From JBAZOJ01 sp041648755 (lineage in GTDB: Bacteria > Planctomycetota > B143-G9), in NCBI GenBank assembly GCA_041648755.1, contig JBAZOJ010000017.1:1-27164 (forward strand): DNA of 27,164 nucleotides, written 5' to 3'. Below, in pieces: positions 18,847 to 25,449 of the stretch (positions are counted from its first letter, which is position 1; the number at the start of each line of letters is the position of its first letter). The notes below the pieces were generated by a model. The model was not told the DNA's origin. It saw nothing but the letters and a program-made list of their open reading frames with translations, and did no database searches. The position numbers and the translations under genes are program-made.

Positions 18847-19572
18847 ATGTCTATGAGGAACGTGTATCGCTACCTGGCTGTTCTTTCCAGTGTCTTCGCG
18901 GTTCTCTGGGTCCCTGCTGTGGCCCACGCGGAGGAGGCTCTTCAATCAGAAAAGAGCCTGATTACGATCATCATCGAGTCCGGTTGGTCTGAGTGGATCA
19001 TTGTGTTGCTGTCCGTGGTCGCCCTCGCCCTCGTAATTCAGATTCTCGTCACCATCCGCCGCGAGAAACTCGTGCCGCCGGATGTTCTCGCCGAAATCGA
19101 AACCCTTATTGACGAGGGGTCCTACGAGGAAGCTCTGTCCATTTGCGAATCCGAGGACTGCTTCTTTACGCGAGTCTTCGGCGCTGGCCTTGCCAAAGTC
19201 GAAAAAGGCTACGGATCGGTTACCGATGCTATCGCGATTATGGGCGAAGAGCAGTCTGTGCTGCTTACCCAACAGGTAGGCTATTTGTCGCTGATCGCAT
19301 CTTCCGCGACAATGCTTGGCCTGTTCGGAACGGTGTACGGCATGATCGGCGCGTTCAACGTTATCGCCAGCAAGCCCGGCGGCGCCACTGCAAAGGACCT
19401 CGCGGTTCAGATTTCGATGGCGCTCGTGACTACGTTCACCGGCCTTGTCATCGCCATCCCCGTGACCGCCGTGTTCGTCATGGTTCGTAACCGTGTTACC
19501 AGGGTTCTTATGGAAGTGAACGCCATCATCGGCGAGCTTCTCGAGAAGATGAAAGGCCAGCTCTCTGAGTAA
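18847..19572 (+). CDS. exbB: ExbB/TolQ/MotA-family proton channel protein
   Basis: This is the pentamer-forming inner-membrane subunit that, with ExbD, couples proton flow to work in the envelope. The 241-residue protein has an N-terminal signal-like segment (AHA-EE cut near residue 28). The first core membrane helix follows (about 47-70), then a cytoplasmic loop with a helical region, and helices near 143-168 and 185-212. The family hallmarks are clear: LGLFGTVYGMIGAF and SMALVTTFTGLVIAIPV. The signal-like N-terminus before the core is a known variant of the family. AAGGAG at 18834-18839 supports ATG 18847. It is the only ExbB here but is followed by four ExbD genes. TolQ is an equally valid family label because no TonB, TolA or Pal gene is present to decide. 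Confidence 0.9.
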   Translation: MSMRNVYRYLAVLSSVFAVLWVPAVAHAEEALQSEKSLITIIIESGWSEWIIVLLSVVALALVIQILVTIRREKLVPPDVLAEIETLIDEGSYEEALSICESEDCFFTRVFGAGLAKVEKGYGSVTDAIAIMGEEQSVLLTQQVGYLSLIASSATMLGLFGTVYGMIGAFNVIASKPGGATAKDLAVQISMALVTTFTGLVIAIPVTAVFVMVRNRVTRVLMEVNAIIGELLEKMKGQLSE

Positions 19573-19611
19573 TTCCGTACATCACCTAAACAGAAAAGTA
19601 CGGAGGTACAC

Positions 19612-20214
19612 ATGAGAAGAGCCAAGCTCCAAATCGAGGAAGGTATCGCGATCGACATGACGCCGATCATCGATATCATCTTTCAGTTGCTCATCTTTCT
19701 GATGTGCGTGACCGAAATCACGAAGACCGAAAACGACCAGCGTCTTGTTCTGCCGTATGCTTCCAAGGCCACACCTGAGACCGAGCCGACCGAACGCGTC
19801 GTAATCAACGTGTTTCCGAAGGGCAAGAGCGGAATGCTGCTCTATAGCCTTATGCTGGACACGGGCGCGCGCGACGCAAGTGTAACGGTCGAGGGTAATG
19901 CACTCACTTGGGGCGATCTTCAGAAGTACTTGGAGATTCGCGGCAGATCTGCCAAAAAGACATCCGGTGGTGTGGGTGTAGGTAACCGAGAGCTTGTTGA
20001 CCTTCCTGTCAAGATCCGCGGTCACAGAACATGTCCTTTCCAGTATGTCCAGTTCGCCATGATCTATTGCATAGACATGTCCTACTGGAAGATATCGTTT
20101 GGGACATTCAACATCGACGACTTCCACCTGCCAGCCGTGACTGAAGACTACGGCGACCAGATGAACGCCGGTGACCTTTGGAATCCTCCAGAGCTTAACA
20201 AGCTCTTTCAGTAG
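19612..20214 (+). CDS. exbD: ExbD-like protein 1 (divergent)
   Basis: This is an inner-membrane ExbD/TolR-family subunit with one N-terminal helix and a periplasmic domain. IAIDMTPIIDIIFQLLIFLM near residues 13-32 contains the conserved proton-translocating Asp in the family motif P-x-x-D-x-x-F. At 200 residues it is longer than the three ExbDs downstream and lacks their shared C-terminal motif. Instead it has an unusual segment with GGVGVGNRELVDLPVKIRG and an extended tail (DDFHLPAVTEDYGDQMN). It follows exbB by 39 bases with a GGAGGT site at 19602-19607, so it is most likely the primary partner of that channel. It runs on to the second ExbD gene with a gap of 32 bases and no terminator between. 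Confidence 0.88.
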   Translation: MRRAKLQIEEGIAIDMTPIIDIIFQLLIFLMCVTEITKTENDQRLVLPYASKATPETEPTERVVINVFPKGKSGMLLYSLMLDTGARDASVTVEGNALTWGDLQKYLEIRGRSAKKTSGGVGVGNRELVDLPVKIRGHRTCPFQYVQFAMIYCIDMSYWKISFGTFNIDDFHLPAVTEDYGDQMNAGDLWNPPELNKLFQ

Positions 20215-20246
20215 GTCCGTTCAGGGCGCACTGCAAGGGAGTTACT

Positions 20247-20753
20247 ATGGCAAGAAGAGCTAAAGTTCACGAGGAAGAGGGAATCGCCCTCGACATGACC
20301 CCGATGATCGACTGCATCTTCCTGTTGATCGTATTCTTCATTACCGCCGGCAAGTTCAAGAGGGCCGAGAGCCGCCTCGATGCGTATCTCCCCAAGGATA
20401 TCGGCATCGACCAGCGCGCGGAGCCTGACCCTGACAAGTTCTTTATTTCCGTGTTCTGCAGAACTGGCGCGACCAACCCGAGAGACGTTATCTGGCTGGT
20501 CAACAACCAGGAACTGTTCAAGAGAAGCGACTTGGTCAATAAGCTGAAGGAGATCGCAACTTCCTCCGGCACGGGCAAGAAGATCAAGGTCTCCATTGAC
20601 GGCGATGCAAACGTGTGCTTCTTCTGGGTGATTTCAGCCTTGGATGCCGCGGCCGAAGCCGGATTGATCGAAATTGTCCTTGCTCCTCCGCGTATTCCTG
20701 TCTCGCAGTGGCCGAAGCCACTTCCCAAGAACATACCGTTAGCCAAACAGTAG
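20247..20753 (+). CDS. exbD: ExbD-like protein 2
   Basis: This 168-residue ExbD/TolR-family protein has the helix motif IALDMTPMIDCIFLLIVFFI with the conserved Asp, followed by ITAGKFKRAESRLDAYL. The periplasmic domain contains KIKVSIDGDANVCFFWVISA. It ends in a Pro-rich tail (APPRIPVSQWPKPLPK) that recurs in ExbD-like proteins 3 and 4 but is not usual for ExbD. It is probably co-transcribed with exbB and ExbD 1. AAGGGAG at 20235-20241 supports the ATG at 20247. A strong terminator follows at 20774-20807, so the exbB operon proper likely ends here. The three related copies point to local tandem duplication. Confidence 0.88.
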   Translation: MARRAKVHEEEGIALDMTPMIDCIFLLIVFFITAGKFKRAESRLDAYLPKDIGIDQRAEPDPDKFFISVFCRTGATNPRDVIWLVNNQELFKRSDLVNKLKEIATSSGTGKKIKVSIDGDANVCFFWVISALDAAAEAGLIEIVLAPPRIPVSQWPKPLPKNIPLAKQ

Positions 20754-20773
20754 CATACTTTCCTTCCGCCATC

Positions 20774-20807
20774 AACGGGCGCGGTCTTCCGCGCCCGTTT
20801 TCTTTTT
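20774..20807 (+). terminator. Rho-independent terminator after ExbD 2
   Basis: A perfect 11-bp stem, AACGGGCGCGG / CCGCGCCCGTT, with a TCTT loop is followed by a T-rich run. It separates the exbB-ExbD1-ExbD2 unit from ExbD 3. Confidence 0.9.
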
Positions 20808-20854
20808 AAACGCCTTGTCCTGACCAAACAGCGGGTAGTATTCTGCGGAGAGAG
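20808..20854 (+). promoter_or_regulatory. Promoter/ribosome-site module upstream of ExbD 3 (copy 1)
   Basis: TTGTCC at 20815-20820 and TATTCT at 20839-20844 (18-base spacing; TAGTAT at 20836-20841 is the alternative) are followed by GGAGAG at 20847-20852, 5 bases before ATG 20858. The block is repeated upstream of ExbD 4: the first 22 bases (20808-20829) are identical to 21427-21448, and CGGGT and CGGAGAGAG also match in order. Confidence 0.5.
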
Positions 20855-20857
20855 CAA

Positions 20858-21361
20858 ATGAAGATACGCAGAACCATTGCAGTACACGTCGCAGATGCTG
20901 AAGGGGTCGGGATCGACATGACCCCCATGATCGACTGCATTTTTCTGCTCATCGTCTTCTTCATCACTGCTGGCAAGTTCAGTCGTGCCGAAGGCCACCT
21001 TGATGCCCGCGCTCCGACCGGATGGCATGATTGCCGTGCTACTTTATCTTACGACGTCCAGTTTATCTCCGTGGTCTGCAGGACATCTTCTGCCAACCCG
21101 CGAGATGGCGTCTGGCTGCTCAACAACAAAGTGATATCCAAAAGAAGCGAGCTGGTTGCCGGGATGAGGAGAATTGTGGCCTCCTGTGATGCAGACGACA
21201 AGATCAAGGTATCTCTTGACGGCGACTCCAGCGTTTGCCTGTTCTGGGTGATATCCGCACTGGATGCCGCGGCAGAGGCTGGATTGCCTGAGGTGGTCCT
21301 CGCTCCGCCCCGTATTCCGCTTGCCCAGTGGCCTTTGCCTCTTCCAAAGGGCATCCGCTGA
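20858..21361 (+). CDS. exbD: ExbD-like protein 3
   Basis: This 167-residue ExbD/TolR-family paralogue has the helix GIDMTPMIDCIFLLIVFFIT, keeping the conserved Asp. The periplasmic part closely matches ExbD 2 (SLDGDSSVCLFWVISALDAA, then VLAPPRIPLAQWPLPLPKG). Its N-terminus before the helix is longer and different (MKIRRTIAVHVADAEGVG), and the region after LDA is replaced by APTGWHDCRATLSYD. It lies in its own transcription unit, with terminators on both sides (20774-20807 and 21392-21422) and promoter module copy 1 in front. It could therefore be made in a different amount or condition from ExbD 1 and 2. The partner is presumably the single ExbB upstream. Confidence 0.88.
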   Translation: MKIRRTIAVHVADAEGVGIDMTPMIDCIFLLIVFFITAGKFSRAEGHLDARAPTGWHDCRATLSYDVQFISVVCRTSSANPRDGVWLLNNKVISKRSELVAGMRRIVASCDADDKIKVSLDGDSSVCLFWVISALDAAAEAGLPEVVLAPPRIPLAQWPLPLPKGIR

Positions 21362-21391
21362 GGCGCCAACTTCATGCTCATTTGTGACATC

Positions 21392-21422
21392 AGCGGGTTC
21401 GGCTTTCCGAGCCCGTTTTTTT
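21392..21422 (+). terminator. Rho-independent terminator after ExbD 3
   Basis: The stem CGGGTTCGG (21394-21402) / CCGAGCCCG (21407-21415) has one G-T wobble and a CTTT loop, and is followed by seven T residues. Confidence 0.85.
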
Positions 21423-21426
21423 CGTC

Positions 21427-21474
21427 AAACGCCTTGTCCTGACCAAACCACGGGTCATACTTCTACGGAGAGAG
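21427..21474 (+). promoter_or_regulatory. Promoter/ribosome-site module upstream of ExbD 4 (copy 2)
   Basis: This is the second copy of the module found before ExbD 3. TTGTCC at 21434-21439 and CATACT at 21456-21461 are spaced 16 bases apart, followed by GGAGAGAG at 21467-21474. Unlike copy 1, this ribosome site is about 180 bases from the ExbD start and instead faces a short reading frame at 21480. Confidence 0.5.
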
Positions 21475-21479
21475 AGAAG

Positions 21480-21527
21480 GTGAGCCGAGCATCACGTTGC
21501 ACTGATTCTCACGGTGCGTGATTTTTC
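21480..21527 (+). promoter_or_regulatory. Possible leader peptide and attenuator-like hairpin before ExbD 4
   Basis: A GTG at 21480 begins a 13-codon frame (MSRASRCTDSHGA, stop TGA at 21519-21521) preceded by GGAGAG. The same bases form a bulged hairpin: ATCAC (21491-21495) pairs with GTGAT (21518-21522), and GCAC (21499-21502) with GTGC (21514-21517). Five T residues follow. The overlap of a short frame with a terminator-like hairpin resembles attenuation. The peptide has no run of one amino acid, and decay of a former start is an alternative. Confidence 0.3.
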
Positions 21528-21655
21528 TGGCTGTTGGATTCTCGTCCACCTCACCTGACCTCTGCAACTTCTGACAAGCGCTCATTCGGATGTCCCCAGG
21601 GATGCCCGTACTCGTCCTGGCCGTTTTTTCGGGGAAGCAGGAGAAAGGAGTCGCT

Positions 21656-22147
21656 ATGACAGCAAGGAGAAAGGTTCCGGAGGATGCAGGGATTGGGATC
21701 GATATGACCCCAATGATCGACTGCATATTTCTGCTCATCGTCTTCTTCATCACAGCCGGAAAGTTCAAGCGCGCCGAAAGTCGTCTCGATGCCTATCTTT
21801 CCCGGGAGATCGGCCCGAGAATGCCGCCTCCCAATGTCCTTGAGAAGTTCTTCATCTCTGTGATCTGTCTCGGGGAAGGGAACCACTGTAAGTGGACCGT
21901 GAACGACAGGGTGGCGACGAGCAAGAGTGAACTCGTGCGGATGTTGAGAGAGTGTTCCGCGAATGCAGACAAGGGCAAGAGCGTCACGGTGTCTGTGGAC
22001 GGCAACGCAAACGTAGCCTTCTACTGGGTGGTGGCTGCTCTGGACGCCTGTGCTGAGGCCCAGTTGACGGAGATCGTCTTCTGTCCTCCGAGGGTTCCGC
22101 TCGACATGTGGCCAAAACCGCCTCCGAAGACGTTCAGGCTGCACTAA
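21656..22147 (+). CDS. exbD: ExbD-like protein 4
   Basis: This 163-residue ExbD/TolR-family paralogue has the helix GIDMTPMIDCIFLLIVFFIT with the conserved Asp, then AGKFKRAESRLDAYLSREI, closest to ExbD 2. The periplasmic domain (VTVSVDGNANVAFYWVVAAL) and Pro-rich end (CPPRVPLDMWPKPPPK) repeat the group pattern with more substitutions. I chose ATG 21656 because AAAGGAG at 21644-21650 precedes it and the N-terminal length then matches the paralogues. In-frame ATG 21590 adds 22 residues of unlikely sequence. It has a long leader of about 190 bases from promoter module copy 2, and a terminator follows at 22186-22221. Confidence 0.87.
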   Translation: MTARRKVPEDAGIGIDMTPMIDCIFLLIVFFITAGKFKRAESRLDAYLSREIGPRMPPPNVLEKFFISVICLGEGNHCKWTVNDRVATSKSELVRMLRECSANADKGKSVTVSVDGNANVAFYWVVAALDACAEAQLTEIVFCPPRVPLDMWPKPPPKTFRLH

Positions 22148-22185
22148 AGTCTGAGCGCCGCAGTTTCTCCGCGCGTTTCCAACAT

Positions 22186-22221
22186 GCGCTCCTTCGTCAT
22201 CACGGAGGAGCGCGTTTTTTT
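22186..22221 (+). terminator. Rho-independent terminator after ExbD 4
   Basis: The stem GCGCTCCTTCG (22186-22196) / CGGAGGAGCGC (22203-22213) has one G-T wobble and a TCATCA loop. A G and then seven T residues follow. It closes the ExbB/ExbD region. Confidence 0.9.
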
Positions 22222-22222
22222 C

Positions 22223-22265
22223 TTGCACTTTCTCGTGTACCGGTGTACTATATGAGTGAGACACC
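22223..22265 (+). promoter_or_regulatory. Promoter of the GntR-ABC operon with possible operator
   Basis: TTGCAC at 22223-22228 and TACTAT at 22246-22251 are spaced 17 bases apart. An inverted repeat, GGTGT (22242-22246) and ACACC (22261-22265) with 14 bases between, covers the -10 box and expected start point. YtrA-type GntR repressors commonly bind such spaced repeats at their own promoter, so self-repression is plausible. The predicted RNA start near 22258 leaves only about 11 bases before ATG and no ribosome-binding site. Confidence 0.6.
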
Positions 22266-22268
22266 ACT

Positions 22269-22670
22269 ATGTACATCCCTCTTGACTTTGACTCTGGCGT
22301 TCCCATCTTCAGGCAGATCGAACTGGCCATTCGCCGGTTCGTTGCGTCAGGCCGTCTGAAGGCCGGTGAACAAGTGCCATCCGTACGTGATCTCTGCGCG
22401 GAATTGCGCGTCAATCCCGCCACGGTCAATCGTGCTTTCAGGGAACTCGAGTTGGCTGGATATGTCGAGACCCGCAGAGGGCTCGGGACGTTTGTGGCTG
22501 CCCGGCCACCGCGCCCTTCCCCGCTCGATGCTGAGGAAATGCTGGCATCCCGCCTCGATTCCATAATCTCGGATGCGTCGCTTCTCGGCCTGTCCCCGGA
22601 AGATCTTGCGCGGATGATTACCCGCAGAGCTCTTCGCGAACCTGCTTCCGGGAGGAATCATGGCGGCTAA
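22269..22670 (+). CDS. GntR-family (YtrA subfamily) transcriptional regulator
   Basis: This 133-residue DNA-binding regulator begins with IPLDFDSGVPIFRQIELAIR. The winged helix-turn-helix follows, with PSVRDLCAEL at 37-46, NPATVNRAFRELE at 49-61, and a wing RRGLGTFVA at 69-77. The short C-terminal helical part, with no large ligand-binding domain, is typical of the YtrA subfamily, which controls adjacent ABC transporters. That fits here: the ABC ATPase start overlaps its end by 11 bases. Its own start has no ribosome-binding site and a very short predicted leader, so translation may be near-leaderless. The likely targets are its own promoter and the downstream transporter. The ligand or signal cannot be read from the sequence. 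Confidence 0.92.
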   Translation: MYIPLDFDSGVPIFRQIELAIRRFVASGRLKAGEQVPSVRDLCAELRVNPATVNRAFRELELAGYVETRRGLGTFVAARPPRPSPLDAEEMLASRLDSIISDASLLGLSPEDLARMITRRALREPASGRNHGG

Positions 22671-23547
22671 ATCCGCCGAAACCTTCCATCTGTCCAAGAG
22701 CTTCGGCTCTGTCTTTGCCTTGAGAGACCTGAACCTCTTTGTCAAGCAAGGCGAAGTACTCGGGCTGTTGGGGAGAAACGGCGCCGGGAAGAGTGTTACC
22801 CTTCGCATTCTGGCCGGTCTCGCCTTTCAGAGTGGCGGCGAGTTTGCGCTTTTCGGTCATACGAATCCGTATGCCGACCCCGCAATCCGGCAGCGAGTCG
22901 CTTTCCTTTCCCAGACGCTCGACTTCCCTCCTTCGATGTCTGCAAGTGACGTACTGTCCTTCAATGCCGCCATCTATCCTCTATGGGATTCACAGTTCGC
23001 AGAGTCCCTTGCACGGAGACTTGAGATCCCGCTTGACCGGCACACGCCCGATCTTTCGCTGGGAATGAAGCTCCGTCTGGCGATAATCTGCGCAGTGTCG
23101 GCGCGCGCGGAACTGATTCTTCTTGACGAGCCCGCCGGTAACCTGGATCCTCTTGCCCGCGCCGAGTTCCTCTCGATTCTGGCCGAAATCCTTGACCGCG
23201 ATGGCCCTTCCGTCATCTTTGCGACTCATATCGTAAGCGACCTGGAGCGCGTTGCTGATCGTACGGCGTTTATCGCTGATGGATCCCTGCTTCTCGACAT
23301 TCGTTCCGAGGAACTGGGATCGCGTTATCGTCGCGTGCAGGTGGTTTTTGAGTCAGTTGTGCCTGATTCTTTTTCACTTTCAGGAGCGATGACCCCTACG
23401 GCGCGTGGTCGGGTTTATGAGTGCATTCTTCCCCGCTATTCCGCCGAGGCCGTTTCGCGCGAGTGTCCTGGCGCCTCTGTTGAGGCTTTCCCGGTGTCGC
23501 TCGAGCAGGTGTTTGTTGCCTGTGCGGGGCAGGGGGGCGCGCGTTGA
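22660..23547 (+). CDS. ABC transporter ATP-binding protein (YtrB-like)
   Basis: This 295-residue ABC ATPase has Walker A GRNGAGKS at 38-45, an altered signature LSLGMKLRL near 133-141, Walker B LILLDEPAGNLDP near 153-165, and the H-loop ATH near 190. The signature reads LSLGM instead of LSGGQ, as seen in several drug/lantibiotic-type and YtrB exporters. A C-terminal extension of about 80 residues follows the D-loop/H-loop region. GGAGG at 22651-22655 supports ATG 22660, which overlaps the regulator's end. The permease gene overlaps its stop, so the genes form one translationally coupled unit. The substrate is unknown; efflux or envelope-stress response is the usual role of GntR-linked members. 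Confidence 0.9.
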   Translation: MAAKSAETFHLSKSFGSVFALRDLNLFVKQGEVLGLLGRNGAGKSVTLRILAGLAFQSGGEFALFGHTNPYADPAIRQRVAFLSQTLDFPPSMSASDVLSFNAAIYPLWDSQFAESLARRLEIPLDRHTPDLSLGMKLRLAIICAVSARAELILLDEPAGNLDPLARAEFLSILAEILDRDGPSVIFATHIVSDLERVADRTAFIADGSLLLDIRSEELGSRYRRVQVVFESVVPDSFSLSGAMTPTARGRVYECILPRYSAEAVSRECPGASVEAFPVSLEQVFVACAGQGGAR

Positions 23548-24233
23548 CTGGCGCTTTCATCCGCCTCTTCCATAGGGAATACTCAGGACTTGCCGGGCTT
23601 GTCTTGGCTGCCGCGGCAGTCGGAGTCCTGTTTGGCGCTTTCTATAGTCCCGATATCGTGGCTTTCTTTGCACTTTCTCTGGCGGTGATTTTTGGCTCAA
23701 CTGCCGGAGGTTTTTTCCGGTCTTCCCGAAGACTTGAGTTCCTTCTCACCAGGAACGTCACACGCCGAGCCTTCTTCCTGCTCCGCTGGGTTGTTGGGCT
23801 TGTTCCGGTGCTGATTGCCGCGTTGCTTGCCTCGTCTTGCCTTGTGTTTCCGCTTTCCTCCGACCTCTGGTCATTTTTCGTAGAAAGCGGGCTCACTGCG
23901 GCTACTTTATCCGGGCCGGGCGGATGGGGCTGGCTCGCGTTCTGTGTCCTCTCTTCGGGATGGGCCTATACCGTCACTTTCGTCCTGGTATCGCGTACGC
24001 GCGACGAAAGCGAGTTGTTCATTGCGCTGCTTCTTTCTGTAGCCGTTTGTGCATCGGCTCCGGCTGCCTTCTGGGGACTTGGCGCTCTGGGTGTTTCGGG
24101 TGGCCTTTTCCCATCCGATTCGCTGTACTCGCCTTCATCGACCTTCTGGATTTCTTACTACATCGCGGCTCCTCTCCTTGCGGCCGTCGCTTTGACAGTG
24201 GGTCTGCGCTTGTTTGAGAGGACCGACGTATGA
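23544..24233 (+). CDS. ABC-2-type transporter permease
   Basis: This 229-residue integral membrane protein has about six hydrophobic segments (for example LAGLVLAAAAVGVLFGAF, and ISYYIAAPLLAAVALTVGL near the end). It is the predicted membrane partner of the ATPase encoded just before it. The best start is TTG 23544, overlapping the ATPase stop as TTGA. AGGGGG at 23531-23536 gives a reasonable site, and the N-terminus TGAFIRLFHREYSG resembles the amphipathic start of ABC-2 permeases. Its end overlaps the next gene as ATGA. No substrate-determining motif is recognisable. A non-ATG start within tight overlap suggests lower, coupled translation. Confidence 0.75.
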   Translation: MTGAFIRLFHREYSGLAGLVLAAAAVGVLFGAFYSPDIVAFFALSLAVIFGSTAGGFFRSSRRLEFLLTRNVTRRAFFLLRWVVGLVPVLIAALLASSCLVFPLSSDLWSFFVESGLTAATLSGPGGWGWLAFCVLSSGWAYTVTFVLVSRTRDESELFIALLLSVAVCASAPAAFWGLGALGVSGGLFPSDSLYSPSSTFWISYYIAAPLLAAVALTVGLRLFERTDV

Positions 24234-25429
24234 CGCTGGTCCTTGCATTCATCATTCTCGTCGGATCCACGCTGTGGGGCGTCATTCGCGCCGCAGACAA
24301 GTGGCGGCGCGTGGCTTGTATCTTCGCGCTCGTTCTTGGCGTCGCCTCTTTGTACACCGCCGTTGCACGCGTTCTTGATACCCCGATTCCGGTGGCTGCA
24401 CCCGAGATCGGGAAGGCAAACATCGACAGAACCGATGGCGATGTCCAGCCTTCCGCTTACTCTGTTCACCTTGTCAGCGGCGAGATAACCCCTAATGGCG
24501 AGCGCTGGTCCTTCTTGGCGATTGGCTCGGTTCCCGCAACCAGGGATAGCGGTGAAATCGTCGGCCCGACGACTTCCGCCGTGTTCGAACGCAACATCTC
24601 CAAGAGCTTCTTCCTGTCGCGGCTGGGTATCAGAATCTACCTCGGCTGGGACGAGCGCGGCGGCGAATTCCTGACCGTTGAGCCCGTCTCCTGGAGTACG
24701 TATATCCGTCCCTTCAACAGCTATTGGGGCATCTTCCCTCGCCGTGGCGACGACTTCGCTGCAACGCGGCTCTTCATTACCGGTCGCGATGTTCCCGCTG
24801 ACGGAACCGTTCTCGGTCGTCGCATCGGCTCCATGGCGTTTCTGCTGGTGACTCCAGTCTCCGGAGACGAGATCATTCTCGGTATCGACGAAGTTTTCAC
24901 GTCACTCAAGTGCACGGTGAATCCGTACAGCGGGTCGAATAACATTGGCTCTTTCGATGAGGCTCGGCGACTCCTTCTCAGGGGTGCCTGTTTCCCGAGG
25001 TCCAGAGAGGGGATTCTTCCGATTATTGCCGATACCGGTCCGCTCTTCATCGCGCTGTTGCTGATTGGGTGCGCCGCCGTGATGGTTGGCCTGAACAGGT
25101 CTCTCGCGCTTGGGCTGCTCTTCGGAGCCTTTTACTTCCTCATTTCCCTCGTGGGGTTGTCTTCGCTTGAAACCGATCGAGTGCTGGCCGCTCTTCGGTC
25201 TTCTCAGGAACCAAACGTCTCTGCAATTGCCTCCACGGTTGCCTCGCCGCTCTGGCGCGACCGTTCCCTGTCTTTCTTGAACGATCTGGCAAGTGACTCT
25301 TCCTCGCAGTCCCGGGCCACTTGGGCCAACTTTGCGATTTCCCTGTCTCCTGGCAGAATTTCCGGTGCTGCCCCGTCTAATGATGGGGAAGGCATCGAGG
25401 AGCTTGAACCTGGAGAAAGTCCTCAATAA
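24230..25429 (+). CDS. Membrane protein of unknown function in the GntR-ABC operon
   Basis: This 399-residue protein has no family I can name. It has two N-terminal membrane helices (about 3-20 and 28-48), a roughly 200-residue soluble domain likely facing the periplasm, two further helices (about 270-288 and 293-313), and a Ser-rich tail of about 85 residues. The soluble part contains aromatic- and beta-rich stretches such as RLGIRIYLGWDERGGEFLTV. The ATG overlaps the permease stop (ATGA), so it is translated with the transporter and may be an accessory subunit, a substrate-presenting domain, or an unrelated passenger. The next gene begins 20 bases later with a good ribosome site. Confidence 0.7.
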   Translation: MTLVLAFIILVGSTLWGVIRAADKWRRVACIFALVLGVASLYTAVARVLDTPIPVAAPEIGKANIDRTDGDVQPSAYSVHLVSGEITPNGERWSFLAIGSVPATRDSGEIVGPTTSAVFERNISKSFFLSRLGIRIYLGWDERGGEFLTVEPVSWSTYIRPFNSYWGIFPRRGDDFAATRLFITGRDVPADGTVLGRRIGSMAFLLVTPVSGDEIILGIDEVFTSLKCTVNPYSGSNNIGSFDEARRLLLRGACFPRSREGILPIIADTGPLFIALLLIGCAAVMVGLNRSLALGLLFGAFYFLISLVGLSSLETDRVLAALRSSQEPNVSAIASTVASPLWRDRSLSFLNDLASDSSSQSRATWANFAISLSPGRISGAAPSNDGEGIEELEPGESPQ

Positions 25430-25449
25430 TTGAGCGAAAGGAGCCTGCT

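Noticed and set aside
21551..22564. Minus-strand open frame of 337 codons across ExbD 4 and the GntR gene
   Set aside because: It crosses a strong + strand terminator and two clearly identified genes; its composition reflects the opposite strand.
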